From positions 130,937 through 194,936 of the forward strand of contig JAVBPR010000008.1 in the NCBI GenBank assembly GCA_031549485.1: 64,000 nucleotides of DNA, read 5' to 3'. Shown here piece after piece: positions 34,096-43,600 of the stretch; within the stretch, counting starts at the first letter, position 1, and each line of letters opens with the position of its first letter. Source of the stretch: JAVBPR01 sp031549485. GTDB lineage: Bacteria; Bacillota; Clostridia; Oscillospirales; Feifaniaceae. The translations under genes and the position numbers were made by a program. Under the pieces are notes generated by a model, which saw only the letters and a program-made list of their open reading frames with translations, searched no databases and was not told where the DNA came from.

Positions 34096-37000
34096 TTATT
34101 TATCGGTTTCTTTTCGTTTGATGATAACGCCGGTTCCTACCGAGAGGAGACCGAGTATCGCAATCGCGGCTGCTGTCATTCCGCCTGTTTTCGGAAGGTC
34201 GGCAAGCGGAGTTTTTCCGTCATCGATATCTTCGCCGTCGCTTCCGTTGTCGCCGTTATCACCGTTATCACCGTTATCGCCGCCGTCGAGTGGAGTTTCT
34301 CCGTCGTCGATATCTTCGCCGTCGTCGCCGTTATCAATGTCTTCGCCACCGTCGAGCGGAGTTTCTCCGTCGTCGATATCTTCGCCATCATCGCCGTCGC
34401 CGTCGTCATCGCCACCGTCGATGGGAGGATTGGTATCATCGATATCATCGCCGTCATCTATCGGAGGCTCCGGAGGAATTATCGGTCCGACGCCGCCGTT
34501 ATAAGGAGTTACAACGATTCTTACGATTACCTGCTCCGCGTCAGCGCCGTTGGAATCGGCAACGCGAAGGGTTACTTGATAGGTTGTTCCGAGGACTACA
34601 TTTACCGGGAACAAATCGCCCGGAAGATAAGTTATTTCTGCTGTGAGATCGCCGTCTTCCGCGTCTGTCGCTCTCGGATTTGCGTCTCTCATGAACATCG
34701 CAAGGGTAAGGTTGGTTCCCTCTACATAAGCAAGCTCTATCGCCGCTGTGATTACCGGTGCGGTGTTTACATTGTCGATTGTGATTGTGACAATAACTTC
34801 TGCGGTTTCACCTCCAGAATCGGTTACGCGAACGGTTACATTATAAGTTCCCGGCTGCGGATTGCCAAAATCGAAGTTGCTCGGGAAGATGTACTGGATA
34901 TCTGCTGTGAGATCGCCATCCTCCGCGTCGTAAGCAGTCGCGCCTATCGCGATTATAATATCATCGATGTTCTGCGCTTTTCCCGAATCGAAAGAAAAAT
35001 AATTTCTTGCAACAGTGAGAACCGGCGCCGTATTTGTAGGAGGCGGAAGTTTGTTTATTATAACTGTAATTTCTTCGGTTGCTGTTGTTCCTTCGCTGTC
35101 GGTTACGCTGATTTCGAGGGTATATGTTCCGATTTGCGGATTGTTAAGGTTAAGACCGCCGAGATCGGTCACTATAATATCATCGCTGATGTCTGTTCCA
35201 AGGTAATCGGTTGCATATGCGCCCGATGCCGCGAGGATCGCCGCTTCGGTAATCGCTTTGCCTTCTGTTCCGACCACGCTTCTTTCAACAACAATTACCG
35301 GAGCCGGTGTTTCATTGACAGTCACGGTTAAGGTAAGCGTTGATGTTGCGCCGTCAGAATCGGTTACGCTGAAAATCATCGTGTAAGTTCCGGCCGCAAG
35401 GTCTGTGCCGAGAAGCGCGGTTGTCTCCGCGTCAAGTGTAATTGATGAAGTTACGTCGCCGTCTTCTTTATCCGCCGCTGTTATTCCAAGGGCAGTTAAA
35501 ATATCTTCGGCAGTATCGTAAGTTGTCGCCCAAAGTTCTCCGCCGCCGACCATATTCGCGCCAGTTGCGCCTTTATAGGTAAATTCCGGGGCGTCGTTGG
35601 GACGGATGAACTTAGCTGTCGCTGTGACTTCGCCTGCCGGCATTACAAATGTTGTGGATGCCTGTGTTGATGTATGAACTATTGTATCGCCCTGTTTTAC
35701 TTCCCAAGCGAAGAAAATGTCTCTTGCCGATGCCGGGGTAGCTGTAAGGGTAACGGTTGTTCCTTCTTTAGCAAGTTCCAAATCCGCTGTCGCTGTTCCG
35801 TTTCCGGAAACCGCGGTTGTGATGCCGTAGAAAGTTGTTCCAAGTGCATAGTATACATCGTAGTTGTTATAAATATTTGAGAACGAGCTTGTCGGGGTTG
35901 AGTCAACTATAAGGAGCGCGTAATTCTGCGCTTCGGTCGAACCGTCTGTCTCATCCCAAACTGATGCATATGCCGCTTTGTTGTTGCTGAATGCAGCTCT
36001 TAAAGTTTGCAAGAGATACAGTGTCGATGCATAAATTCCGCCGCCTTCATTTCCGGCAGTGTTATCAGAAATTTCAATATCGCTGAAATTTGATGCTGCG
36101 GTAGTTGCTCCGATATATGCTCCGCCGCCGTTGTTTGCTGCTGTATTTCCGCTTATTTTTCCGCCGCTGACACTCGCTCTGGCAAGATACACGGCAATCG
36201 CACCGCCGTCTTCGCCTGCTTCATTATTCAAGAAGTCGGTATCCACGGATATTAGGTCGGATTCGACATCAACGCCGCCGCCGTTTTGGCCGGCAATATT
36301 ATTTTCGACAATGCTGCCGGTAATTTTCAGCACTCCGGCAAATCCGCCGCCGCCAGAACCATCAGTTGCTTCGTTGTCATGAAGATTCACATTTGTGAGA
36401 TTTGCGCTTCGCGTAATATTAAATCCGCCGCCGTTGTTTGCCGCTGTGTTGCTTGAAATTTCGGAGTCTTCAATCGTTAAAGTGGCGTAGCTGTGAATAC
36501 CGCCGCCGCTCGCGCCTGCTGTGTTGTCAGAAATCATTACATTGCTGATTTTGGATGTTCCGGTTAAAAATCCGAGGTATATACCACCGCCATAGTTTTC
36601 AGCGATATTCCCGCTGATTTCGCCGCCGTCATATAACAGGCTTTCGTTTGAAACATAAATACCGCCGCCGACTATAGATTCGTTATTAATAAGGTCAACA
36701 TCGATAAGATCGGTCATAGTCTTTGAGAAAAGCCCTCCGCCGCAGGTTCCGGCGTAGTTGCCTTCCACATTGCATGTGCGCATAATGAGCGCATTTGCAT
36801 ATACGCCGCCGCCCGCATTGTGTTTTACGCTGTTGTTCGTAATGGTCGAATTTGTGATCAAAAGCGTGGCATTGCCAATTACTCCGCCGCCGTTTGTTCC
36901 GGTTTTGTTTTCTGTAATTGTGGCTCCGTCTATTGTAGAAGTCATGTCAGCGTAAAGTCCGCCGCCGAAGTTTTTAGATTCATTTCCGCTAATTTCAACA

Positions 37001-38853
37001 TTTTCGGTGATTTGAAACGCCTGTGCACGAACTCCGCCGCCGAAGTTACCCGAATAGTTATCTTTTATCTTTACATTGTCTTTAATGAAAAGCATTGCAT
37101 TTTTAACCGCGATGCCGCCGCCTGACGAAAGGCTGTTCTCGCTTTCGTTTCTGTTGTTTTCGATAACAACATTTCCCGAAATTGTTGTCGTTCCGGCATA
37201 GTTAAAAACGCCGGCGCCGTGTGATTCAGTGGGGGTAGTTGTATCCCCGCCCGCTGTTACGGTAATTCCGTTTATATTGTCTGCGATATAAGTATCGCCC
37301 GAGATATTAATGTACGTATTATTCCCGCCGCGGATGCCCGCGCCGTTGTACGGCGTCTTGTTTCCTGTGATTCTGCCGCCGTAAATATCAGCTTGAAGCT
37401 GGTAAGAACAAAGATATATGCCGCCGCCGGCAAGAGCCGATTTATTATTACTTACTGTTCCGCCGGTCATTACAAACGGCTGCGCCTGTGTTGTAGAGTA
37501 AGGAGAAACATAGATTCCGCCGCCGTAGCAACGCGCTTCGTTTTCGGTAATAAGGCCGCCGTTGAATGTAACTTTATAGCCGGACACACCGCCGCCCATA
37601 CTTTTAGCGCTGTTGTTGCTGATTTCACCGTCGTGGATGATGATTTCGCCGCCACCTGCCAGCCAAACGTTGGAGGCGATACCGCCGCCGATGCTTGACG
37701 CAAAATTTCCGGTAACCACGCCGCCGTTCATAACGATTGTTCCTGTTTCTGTTCCGAGACCGCCGCCGAACTGTGCTTTATTGTTTCGTACAATACCGCC
37801 GTTCATGGCAATCATTCCGGTAGCTGTAAATACACCACCGCCTGTATAATAATCTGCAAAGCAGTTTTCAATAACCGTTCCGTCTTCGATGGCTACACTT
37901 TTTCCCGCGCTGACGCCGCCGCCGTTTTGATAGCCTATAGAATCGGAAATATGGCAATTATAAAGAACTGCATCCTTTACAAATAAGGGGCTTGAGAATT
38001 TTGATTTTACATTTGTAATTTTAAGGCCATAAACTCTTACTTTGTCGCCCATTATCCAAATGCCGCCGTAAGTGCCGTTGCCGTCAAAGGTTACGTCATT
38101 AAAATAAAGGCTGCTGTTATTTATCGAAGCTGTAATAGTTAAATGCGGTGAATTCGGTTCAGAATAAATTACTGTTCCGCCGCAAATGCTTGTAAATGTT
38201 GTAATTCTGGTGTTTGTATAACCTGTGTCAAGATACAGCGCATCAACGTCAAAATAAACCGTGTCAACGAGAGCGTTGCTAATCGCCGCTTGCCATGTTG
38301 CAAGGTCGGTTACGAGAGCTTCGTTCGGCTGAAGAGAGGTCGCTGACATGGTTTCCAGCTCTTCTTCCTCTTCTTCCTCTTCACCATCTTCTTCGATGGT
38401 ATCAAGTTCGTCTTCATCGTCGCCGTCGGTCGTATCATCGCCGTCGTCTGTTGTGTCTGTTGTATCATCACCGCCGTCGGTCGTGTCGGTTCCGTCTTCA
38501 ATATCGGTTCCGCCATCGGTATCGCCTGTGTCGCCGGTATCACCGGTATCACCTGTATCACCGGTATCACCTGTATCACCGGTGTCACCGGTGTCGCCTG
38601 TGTCACCAGTATCACCGGTGTCGCCTGTATCGCCAGTATCACCGGTGTCGCCGGTATCGCCGGTATCACCGGTATCGCCGGTGTCGCCTGTATCGCCGGT
38701 GTCGCCTGTATCACCGGTATCACCGATTATAGCGATGCCGCCATCTCCTGTACCGTCATCTGTCGCCAAAGCAATGCTGAAAATTCCGCTGCACGAAATC
38801 AGCATCATTATAACAACCAAGATTGAAATCGCCTTGTTAAAATTTCTTTTCAT
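34096..38853 (-). CDS. Giant LPxTG-anchored surface protein with beta-helix and Ig/cadherin-like domains
   Basis: 1585 residues from the ATG at 38853 (GGGAG five bases upstream). Signal peptide 1-32. Residues of about 38-115 are an extended Gly-Asp-Thr tandem repeat, followed by a Thr/Asp/Glu-rich linker. Residues of about 170-980 form a long right-handed parallel beta-helix, with repeated GGGI, NGGxIxNN and NTAxxNGGG motifs typical of polymorphic outer-membrane-like pectate-lyase folds. Then come an InlB-type region (TLTATPASARDIFFAWEV) and cadherin/HYR-like modules ending GTYTLEISVTDSEG. Near the C-terminus is a DDGEDIDDGE repeat and the sorting signal LPKTGG, hydrophobic helix and KRKE tail. 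It follows the sigma/ectodomain gene by 29 bases and is anchored by sortase. Confidence 0.92.
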   Translation of the reverse strand: MKRNFNKAISILVVIMMLISCSGIFSIALATDDGTGDGGIAIIGDTGDTGDTGDTGDTGDTGDTGDTGDTGDTGDTGDTGDTGDTGDTGDTGDTGDTGDTGDTGDTGDTGDTDGGTDIEDGTDTTDGGDDTTDTTDDGDDTTDGDDEDELDTIEEDGEEEEEEEELETMSATSLQPNEALVTDLATWQAAISNALVDTVYFDVDALYLDTGYTNTRITTFTSICGGTVIYSEPNSPHLTITASINNSSLYFNDVTFDGNGTYGGIWIMGDKVRVYGLKITNVKSKFSSPLFVKDAVLYNCHISDSIGYQNGGGVSAGKSVAIEDGTVIENCFADYYTGGGVFTATGMIAMNGGIVRNNKAQFGGGLGTETGTIVMNGGVVTGNFASSIGGGIASNVWLAGGGEIIIHDGEISNNSAKSMGGGVSGYKVTFNGGLITENEARCYGGGIYVSPYSTTQAQPFVMTGGTVSNNKSALAGGGIYLCSYQLQADIYGGRITGNKTPYNGAGIRGGNNTYINISGDTYIADNINGITVTAGGDTTTPTESHGAGVFNYAGTTTISGNVVIENNRNESENSLSSGGGIAVKNAMLFIKDNVKIKDNYSGNFGGGVRAQAFQITENVEISGNESKNFGGGLYADMTSTIDGATITENKTGTNGGGVIGNATLLITNSTITNNSVKHNAGGGVYANALIMRTCNVEGNYAGTCGGGLFSKTMTDLIDVDLINNESIVGGGIYVSNESLLYDGGEISGNIAENYGGGIYLGFLTGTSKISNVMISDNTAGASGGGIHSYATLTIEDSEISSNTAANNGGGFNITRSANLTNVNLHDNEATDGSGGGGFAGVLKITGSIVENNIAGQNGGGVDVESDLISVDTDFLNNEAGEDGGAIAVYLARASVSGGKISGNTAANNGGGAYIGATTAASNFSDIEISDNTAGNEGGGIYASTLYLLQTLRAAFSNNKAAYASVWDETDGSTEAQNYALLIVDSTPTSSFSNIYNNYDVYYALGTTFYGITTAVSGNGTATADLELAKEGTTVTLTATPASARDIFFAWEVKQGDTIVHTSTQASTTFVMPAGEVTATAKFIRPNDAPEFTYKGATGANMVGGGELWATTYDTAEDILTALGITAADKEDGDVTSSITLDAETTALLGTDLAAGTYTMIFSVTDSDGATSTLTLTVTVNETPAPVIVVERSVVGTEGKAITEAAILAASGAYATDYLGTDISDDIIVTDLGGLNLNNPQIGTYTLEISVTDSEGTTATEEITVIINKLPPPTNTAPVLTVARNYFSFDSGKAQNIDDIIIAIGATAYDAEDGDLTADIQYIFPSNFDFGNPQPGTYNVTVRVTDSGGETAEVIVTITIDNVNTAPVITAAIELAYVEGTNLTLAMFMRDANPRATDAEDGDLTAEITYLPGDLFPVNVVLGTTYQVTLRVADSNGADAEQVIVRIVVTPYNGGVGPIIPPEPPIDDGDDIDDTNPPIDGGDDDGDGDDGEDIDDGETPLDGGEDIDNGDDGEDIDDGETPLDGGDNGDNGDNGDNGSDGEDIDDGKTPLADLPKTGGMTAAAIAILGLLSVGTGVIIKRKETDK
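38518..38726 (-). repeat. Gly-Asp-Thr coding tandem repeat
   Basis: About 23 copies of a 9-base unit encode (Gly-Asp-Thr)n just after the signal peptide. Synonymous third bases vary between copies, so the amino-acid repeat is kept while the DNA has drifted. It is likely an extended stalk or spacer and prone to length change. Confidence 0.9.
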
Positions 38854-38882
38854 ATTAACTCCCACATATTAAGTATCAAAAT

Positions 38883-40289
38883 TTATTTAGTGATTTTTAC
38901 TATAAATATTTCGCGTCCCACTCTTTTTCCGTCTTTGTAAACCGCAACGTTTACGTCGTATTCGGAAGGTTTGTTAAAATCGATTTTTTCGTATCCTGTA
39001 ATTTCTACCGGAAGCGTCTCATCGTAGTAACTCACTCCCGCCGCAATCAAAAGTTCCGAAAGCGGAATTACTGTTCCTGCTTTGTATTCGATGCGGGGAT
39101 TTTTCAGCGTTACATAATAGATGAAGCTTTCTGCTCCGTCTGGAAGATTTCCGCTTCCCGAATTATTTCCCGAACCGTCGTCCGTTTCATCCGGATCGAA
39201 TCCGTCGGGCAAGTCGGAGAGAGGAGTCTCATCATCAAGCACGTCTTCTTCAGGTGTTTCCGGGTGGGGGCCCGGATTCTCCTGAGGTTTCGGAAGACCC
39301 GCGGCGTTGCCGCTCTCTCCCGGTATGCGTGGCGGAGATGAATTTGTACTCGCTGCTCCTCCGACTGCTGCCGAATCGGATTCTTTGATTATCGGTTCTT
39401 CCGGCTGTGTAAGCGGTGTGGTGTTATCCAGGATGTCTTCACCTGTAACATCCGGGATAACGCCGGTCATGTTTTCGCGTCTTAGTGAAGCGAAGCCGCT
39501 TACAGCGCCGACTATAATAACAGCGGCAAGTCCCGTTGATATTATCGTATTAATTATTGGATTCCCTGAGCCTTTGGAAGGATTGTTCTTCGCGGCATTC
39601 TGTGCCGCCGCGCCAACTTGCGGCGCAACCTGATTCCAAACACTGCTTCTGACTGCTTCGGGGATCGCAGTTTTCATATCTTCGAATAAAACAGAAGATA
39701 AAATTGGTAAAGTGATAGTCATCACTCCCGCCTCTTGTTTAGTTAGCTTGGCTTTTAGAATTTCTCTTGCATCAAACAAGCGTTTGCGGACTGCCCCTTC
39801 GGTGCTTTCGGTCATCTCCGCTATTTCGCGAAGCGACATCTCTTCGAAGTAAAACAACATTAGGGTGACTCGCTGTCTGTCCGACAGTTCGTCAATCGCT
39901 TTTAGCAGCTCGGTTTTTGTTTCTTTGGAAGTAAGAACATGCTCGGGAAGAAATTCTTTGTTTTCTTCGAAAAGCGAGCTATCCATTTCTTCCACTACTT
40001 CGTCAGGATTCAAGCGTTTCTGCCTGTTTAAATAGTTGAAGCATTTTGTGTAAACAATTCTGCCCATCCATTTTTGAAAGGTCTTCGGCTCTTTGAGCTC
40101 TCCGATTTTCATAAAGGCCGTAACGAAAGTATCCTGCGCGATGTCGGCTGCGTCATGCGAATTTTTCAAGACTCTGAGCGCTCTGTAATATACCGGATCA
40201 AAACCTAACCGGTAAAGTTCCTCGAACGCCGTTTCGTCTCCGCCCTGCGCTTTTTGTACAATTGTTTCTAAATCAAATTTGTTTTTCAA
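38883..40289 (-). CDS. ECF sigma factor fused to membrane segment and outside domain, copy 2
   Basis: 468 residues. The TTG at 40289 is chosen because its equivalent in the paralogue at 48182 has the same context; a GTG four codons earlier at 40301 is possible. Residues of about 1-175 are an ECF sigma factor: region 2 (HDAADIAQDTFVTAF, WMGRIVYTKC) and region 4 (LMLFYFEEMSLREIAEM, EGAVRKRLFDAREIL). A membrane helix follows at about 245-268 (STGLAAVIIVGAVSGF), then an acidic Pro/Gly/Ser linker with TPLSDLPDG, and an 80-residue Ig-like C-terminal domain (YEKIDFNKPSEYDVNVAVYKDG). A sigma factor tied to the membrane could respond to wall or surface-protein state, but release by proteolysis is only inferred. 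Confidence 0.85.
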   Translation of the reverse strand: MKNKFDLETIVQKAQGGDETAFEELYRLGFDPVYYRALRVLKNSHDAADIAQDTFVTAFMKIGELKEPKTFQKWMGRIVYTKCFNYLNRQKRLNPDEVVEEMDSSLFEENKEFLPEHVLTSKETKTELLKAIDELSDRQRVTLMLFYFEEMSLREIAEMTESTEGAVRKRLFDAREILKAKLTKQEAGVMTITLPILSSVLFEDMKTAIPEAVRSSVWNQVAPQVGAAAQNAAKNNPSKGSGNPIINTIISTGLAAVIIVGAVSGFASLRRENMTGVIPDVTGEDILDNTTPLTQPEEPIIKESDSAAVGGAASTNSSPPRIPGESGNAAGLPKPQENPGPHPETPEEDVLDDETPLSDLPDGFDPDETDDGSGNNSGSGNLPDGAESFIYYVTLKNPRIEYKAGTVIPLSELLIAAGVSYYDETLPVEITGYEKIDFNKPSEYDVNVAVYKDGKRVGREIFIVKITK

Positions 40290-40385
40290 ACTCTGCCTCA
40301 CAATCCCCACTTTGCAATAGCTATCACTAAGACAATCGACTTTTAAAAATGTTACGAAATTTCCCAAAAAAATTTTTATGTTGTC

Positions 40386-40418
40386 AGTATATATACAATC
40401 GGTCACACAAAGGTCATA
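40386..40418 (-). promoter_or_regulatory. SARP-type promoter A (sigma/adhesin module 2)
   Basis: On the minus strand TATGACC (40412-40418) and TGTGACC (40401-40407) have an 11-bp period. Nine bases follow, then TATACT (40386-40391). The leader to the sigma-gene start is about 90 bases. It has the same geometry as sites C and D. Confidence 0.65.
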
Positions 40419-40464
40419 TGTAAATTTTTCCCCGGTTTTTCGTAGCGTACCGCTTCCGTATAAT

Positions 40465-40498
40465 TTAAAAGCGAGTCGCCTTGGCGACTCGCTTTTAA
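40465..40498. terminator. Hairpin between modules
   Basis: AAAAGCGAGTCGCC / GGCGACTCGCTTTT stem between adhesin 1 and the promoter of module 2. Confidence 0.65.
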
Positions 40499-40550
40499 AT
40501 ATATTTGCGCAAAGATGATTTCTGCGCTTTGAAAGACAAAACAAAATTAT

Positions 40551-40584
40551 AAAAAAGAGGGAAGCTAAAATGCTTCCCTCTTTT
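40551..40584 (-). terminator. Terminator of surface protein 1
   Basis: AAAAGAGGGAAGC / GCTTCCCTCTTTT hairpin with a T-run on the minus strand, just after the stop codon of the 40605-46721 gene. Confidence 0.8.
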
Positions 40585-40604
40585 AAAAACGAAATTACTT
40601 TGTC

Positions 40605-43600
40605 TTATTCTTCGTCTTTTCTTTTTCTAAGCGCTATTCCCGAAAGCGTTATCATAGCTCCGAGAACGCCAAGCCCTGCAGCCGCCATTCCTCCGGTTTT
40701 CGGAAGGTCTGCAAGCGGGGGAGTGGTGTCGTCGATATCTTCGCCGTCATCGCCGCTATCCTTCGGAGTTTCAGGATCGGTTATATCTTCACCGTCGTCA
40801 CCGCCATCGAGCGGGGTTTCAGGATCGGTTATATCTTCGCCGTCGCCGCCATCAAGCGGGGTTTTGCCGTCATCGATATCTTCGCCGTCGTCCGGGTCTT
40901 CCGGATCGGTTGTGTCGTCGCCGTCATCCGGGTTTTCCGGATCGATTATGTCGTCGCCGCCGTCATCAGGATCTTCCGGAGTTTCCGGAATAACCGGAGT
41001 TACAATCGGGGGAATAAACGGTCCGCCGCCCGAAGGTTCTCTTGTGACTTGAATTATGACCACAACATCGGGAGCGGCGTTGCCGTCCGAATCGGTAACT
41101 TTCAAAGTCACCATATAAGAAATTCCGTAAACCATTTCCTGCGGGAAGAAGTCGCTCGGAAGATATTCGATTTGCGCCGTGAGATCACCGTCCTCAATAT
41201 CGTCCGCGCTCGGAACCGCGTCGCTTATAAATCTGTCAAGCGTGAGAATTGTTCCTTCAGAATAGGTAAGAACATTGTTCTCAACTTTGAGAATGGGCGG
41301 GTTGTTTTGTTTTGGAGCAAATGTAACTGTTACGGTTACCGGCGTTGCCGCATTTCCGTCCGAATCGGTTACGCTCAGTTCGATTTCATACGTTCCCGGC
41401 GCAGGATTATCCAAATCCAAGTCCGCCGGCAAACTGTAAACAATAACGGCTGTGAGATCGCCGTCTTCTATATCGTCCGCGCTCGGAATCATATCGGTTA
41501 TAAATTTGTCAAGAGTTATCGCATCCCCTGCATCGTAGGTGAGCGCCGGGTTGACTACCGTAATAACCGGCAGATTTTTCGGAAGCACAACTTTTGCCGG
41601 AACGGTTACCTTGACGTCTATATAAGCATCTTCGGTCGTTATGCCATATGCCGCCGCTGTTGCACCGTCATCCGCCGTGATACGAACCGTGTAAACATTT
41701 TCATTTAGCGCAATAATTTCGCCGCTGATATGATCTGCCGGAATGACTTCGTTTACTCTGCCCGCGTCGATAAAGTATCCGACCGAAGCGGAGGCTGTAG
41801 CAAGCGCTGTCTCTATGACAAGGTCATTGGTTATGTCAACGCCTTCGCCTATTGTAGAATCACTTGCCGTTACCGTAGGCATTTCGTGAACATAAACTTT
41901 GCGGTCTATTTGCTCGCTTGCTCCCCAGTTATCGGTCGCGGTGTAGATAACGGTATGAATGCCGACCAGGTTGCAATCAGGCTCTACGTCGTATGTCGGA
42001 GTTATTTCGGTAAGAACCGCCTCTCCGGGCGCATCCGGCGCTTTAAGATACTGTGCGGTAACTCCGCTGTCGAGATCCGCTGTGTCCCAGACGCGAACGT
42101 TTAATGCCGGCGCTGTCATTTCGATTTTGCCGTTGACCTTGACCAAAACAGTTTCGCTGTCGGTATTTCCTGCAGCGTCGGTGACCGTTATGGTTACCGG
42201 ATATGTTCCCGGTGTGGTGACTACTGTATCACCGTCATCATTAACTTCGGTCGGAACATTTGAAAGGTCGATATCGGTGTCGACTATCGCGCCGCCCTCG
42301 CCCGGTGTTCCTGCGACATTAAAGTCATCGGTATCGAGCTTGTCGCCTTCGTAAAGTTTTATATCATCCGCGCCTACGCTCGGAGGAGCAAGCGGGGAAA
42401 TGTTGATATCGTAAGTTGCCGAAAATTCTCTGCCGTTAAAGGATTTAACAGTAACGGTTGCGGTTGTTGCACCTGCGCTGACTCCTGTAATTGTCGCAAC
42501 TTTTGCGTTTGCGGTAACGGTCGCATATCCTGCATCTGCGGAAGCGCCGTAAGCTATATCGGCCGCCCATTTTGAATCGCTGATAACCGCTGATTTGTCA
42601 ACACTTTGGCCTATTTTAACCGTTACATCGTTCATCGCAACATCCGGATTATAAATAAGGCCTATTCCGATATTGTCAAGATCCGCAAAATCTGTGCTTG
42701 TTCTTCCGTTTTCATCAAACGTAAAACTAAGCGGAGCAAAAGTTTGCGGGAAGTTTGAATTTTGTGTTTCGCCGACACCCGCAGCATTGCAAATTGTAAG
42801 GTCAAGCCCGCCCGCCTTATCATAATCCGGAAGATAGGGAGCTACCGTATATGCGCCGCTCGGAAGTGCAAGTTCGAAACGTCCTGTCGTTTGATTTACC
42901 GGAACATTTACGACAGTTCCGTTTACAAGCAAGTCGACGCTGCTCGGAATAGCATCTTTCGAGGCAGTAAACTTCCCGTCTATTATTCCTTTTTCCGGGG
43001 TGTCAATAAAGGCATAACCCGAAATTTTATATTGTTGATATGTGAAAGTTGCAAGATTGGAGATGCTCGGTTTCGGAATTCCGTCATAGGTGCAAGCCCC
43101 TGAAAGGAAAGAGCTTGCGCCGTTTTCAGTTCCGGCGAGATCGTCCGCCGAAATAGCGAGCGGAATATTTGCCGCTAAAAATACGCTTCCAGGAAGAGAA
43201 GGGATTTGCACCTTTATGTCGCTTACCTGCGCCCAGTCTGTAACCGCGCTTTCGTCAACCCATATTCCGCCTACTTTATAAGTCACGTTGGCAGTAATAA
43301 GATTATCTTCAAACACGATAGGCCCGCGAAGCTGCATATCAAATCCTGCTTCTTTTTGTCCTGTTTCGCCCAAAGCCGCGTAGTCTATCATTTCGCCTTT
43401 TTTCGGAATATGATAAATCGCTTCATAACCTGTAACCGCTATAGTTCCGCTGCTTATGGTTGTTCTTGCAGAAAGCTTATTTATATCTTCCCCTTTAAAA
43501 TTAACTGTTCCCGCAACAATTCCGCCGTTTAGCGCAGGATAAAGGGTGATTCCGGAAGTGGTCGAAATAGTTACGTTTAAAGACGGAGACTGGAGCGGAT

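Noticed and set aside
34067..34504. Plus-strand frame with Ser-Pro-Ser repeats at the end of surface protein 2
   Set aside because: Antisense shadow of the Asp/Gly-rich repeat before LPKTGG.
38518..38726. CRISPR-like regularity in the GC-rich 9-base repeat
   Set aside because: The repeat is in frame in a surface protein, has no spacers, and encodes Gly-Asp-Thr; no cas genes are present.
38348..38872. Long plus-strand frame of Val-Ser-Pro repeats opposite surface protein 2
   Set aside because: It is the antisense shadow of the Gly-Asp-Thr repeat, with no ribosome binding site or independent features.
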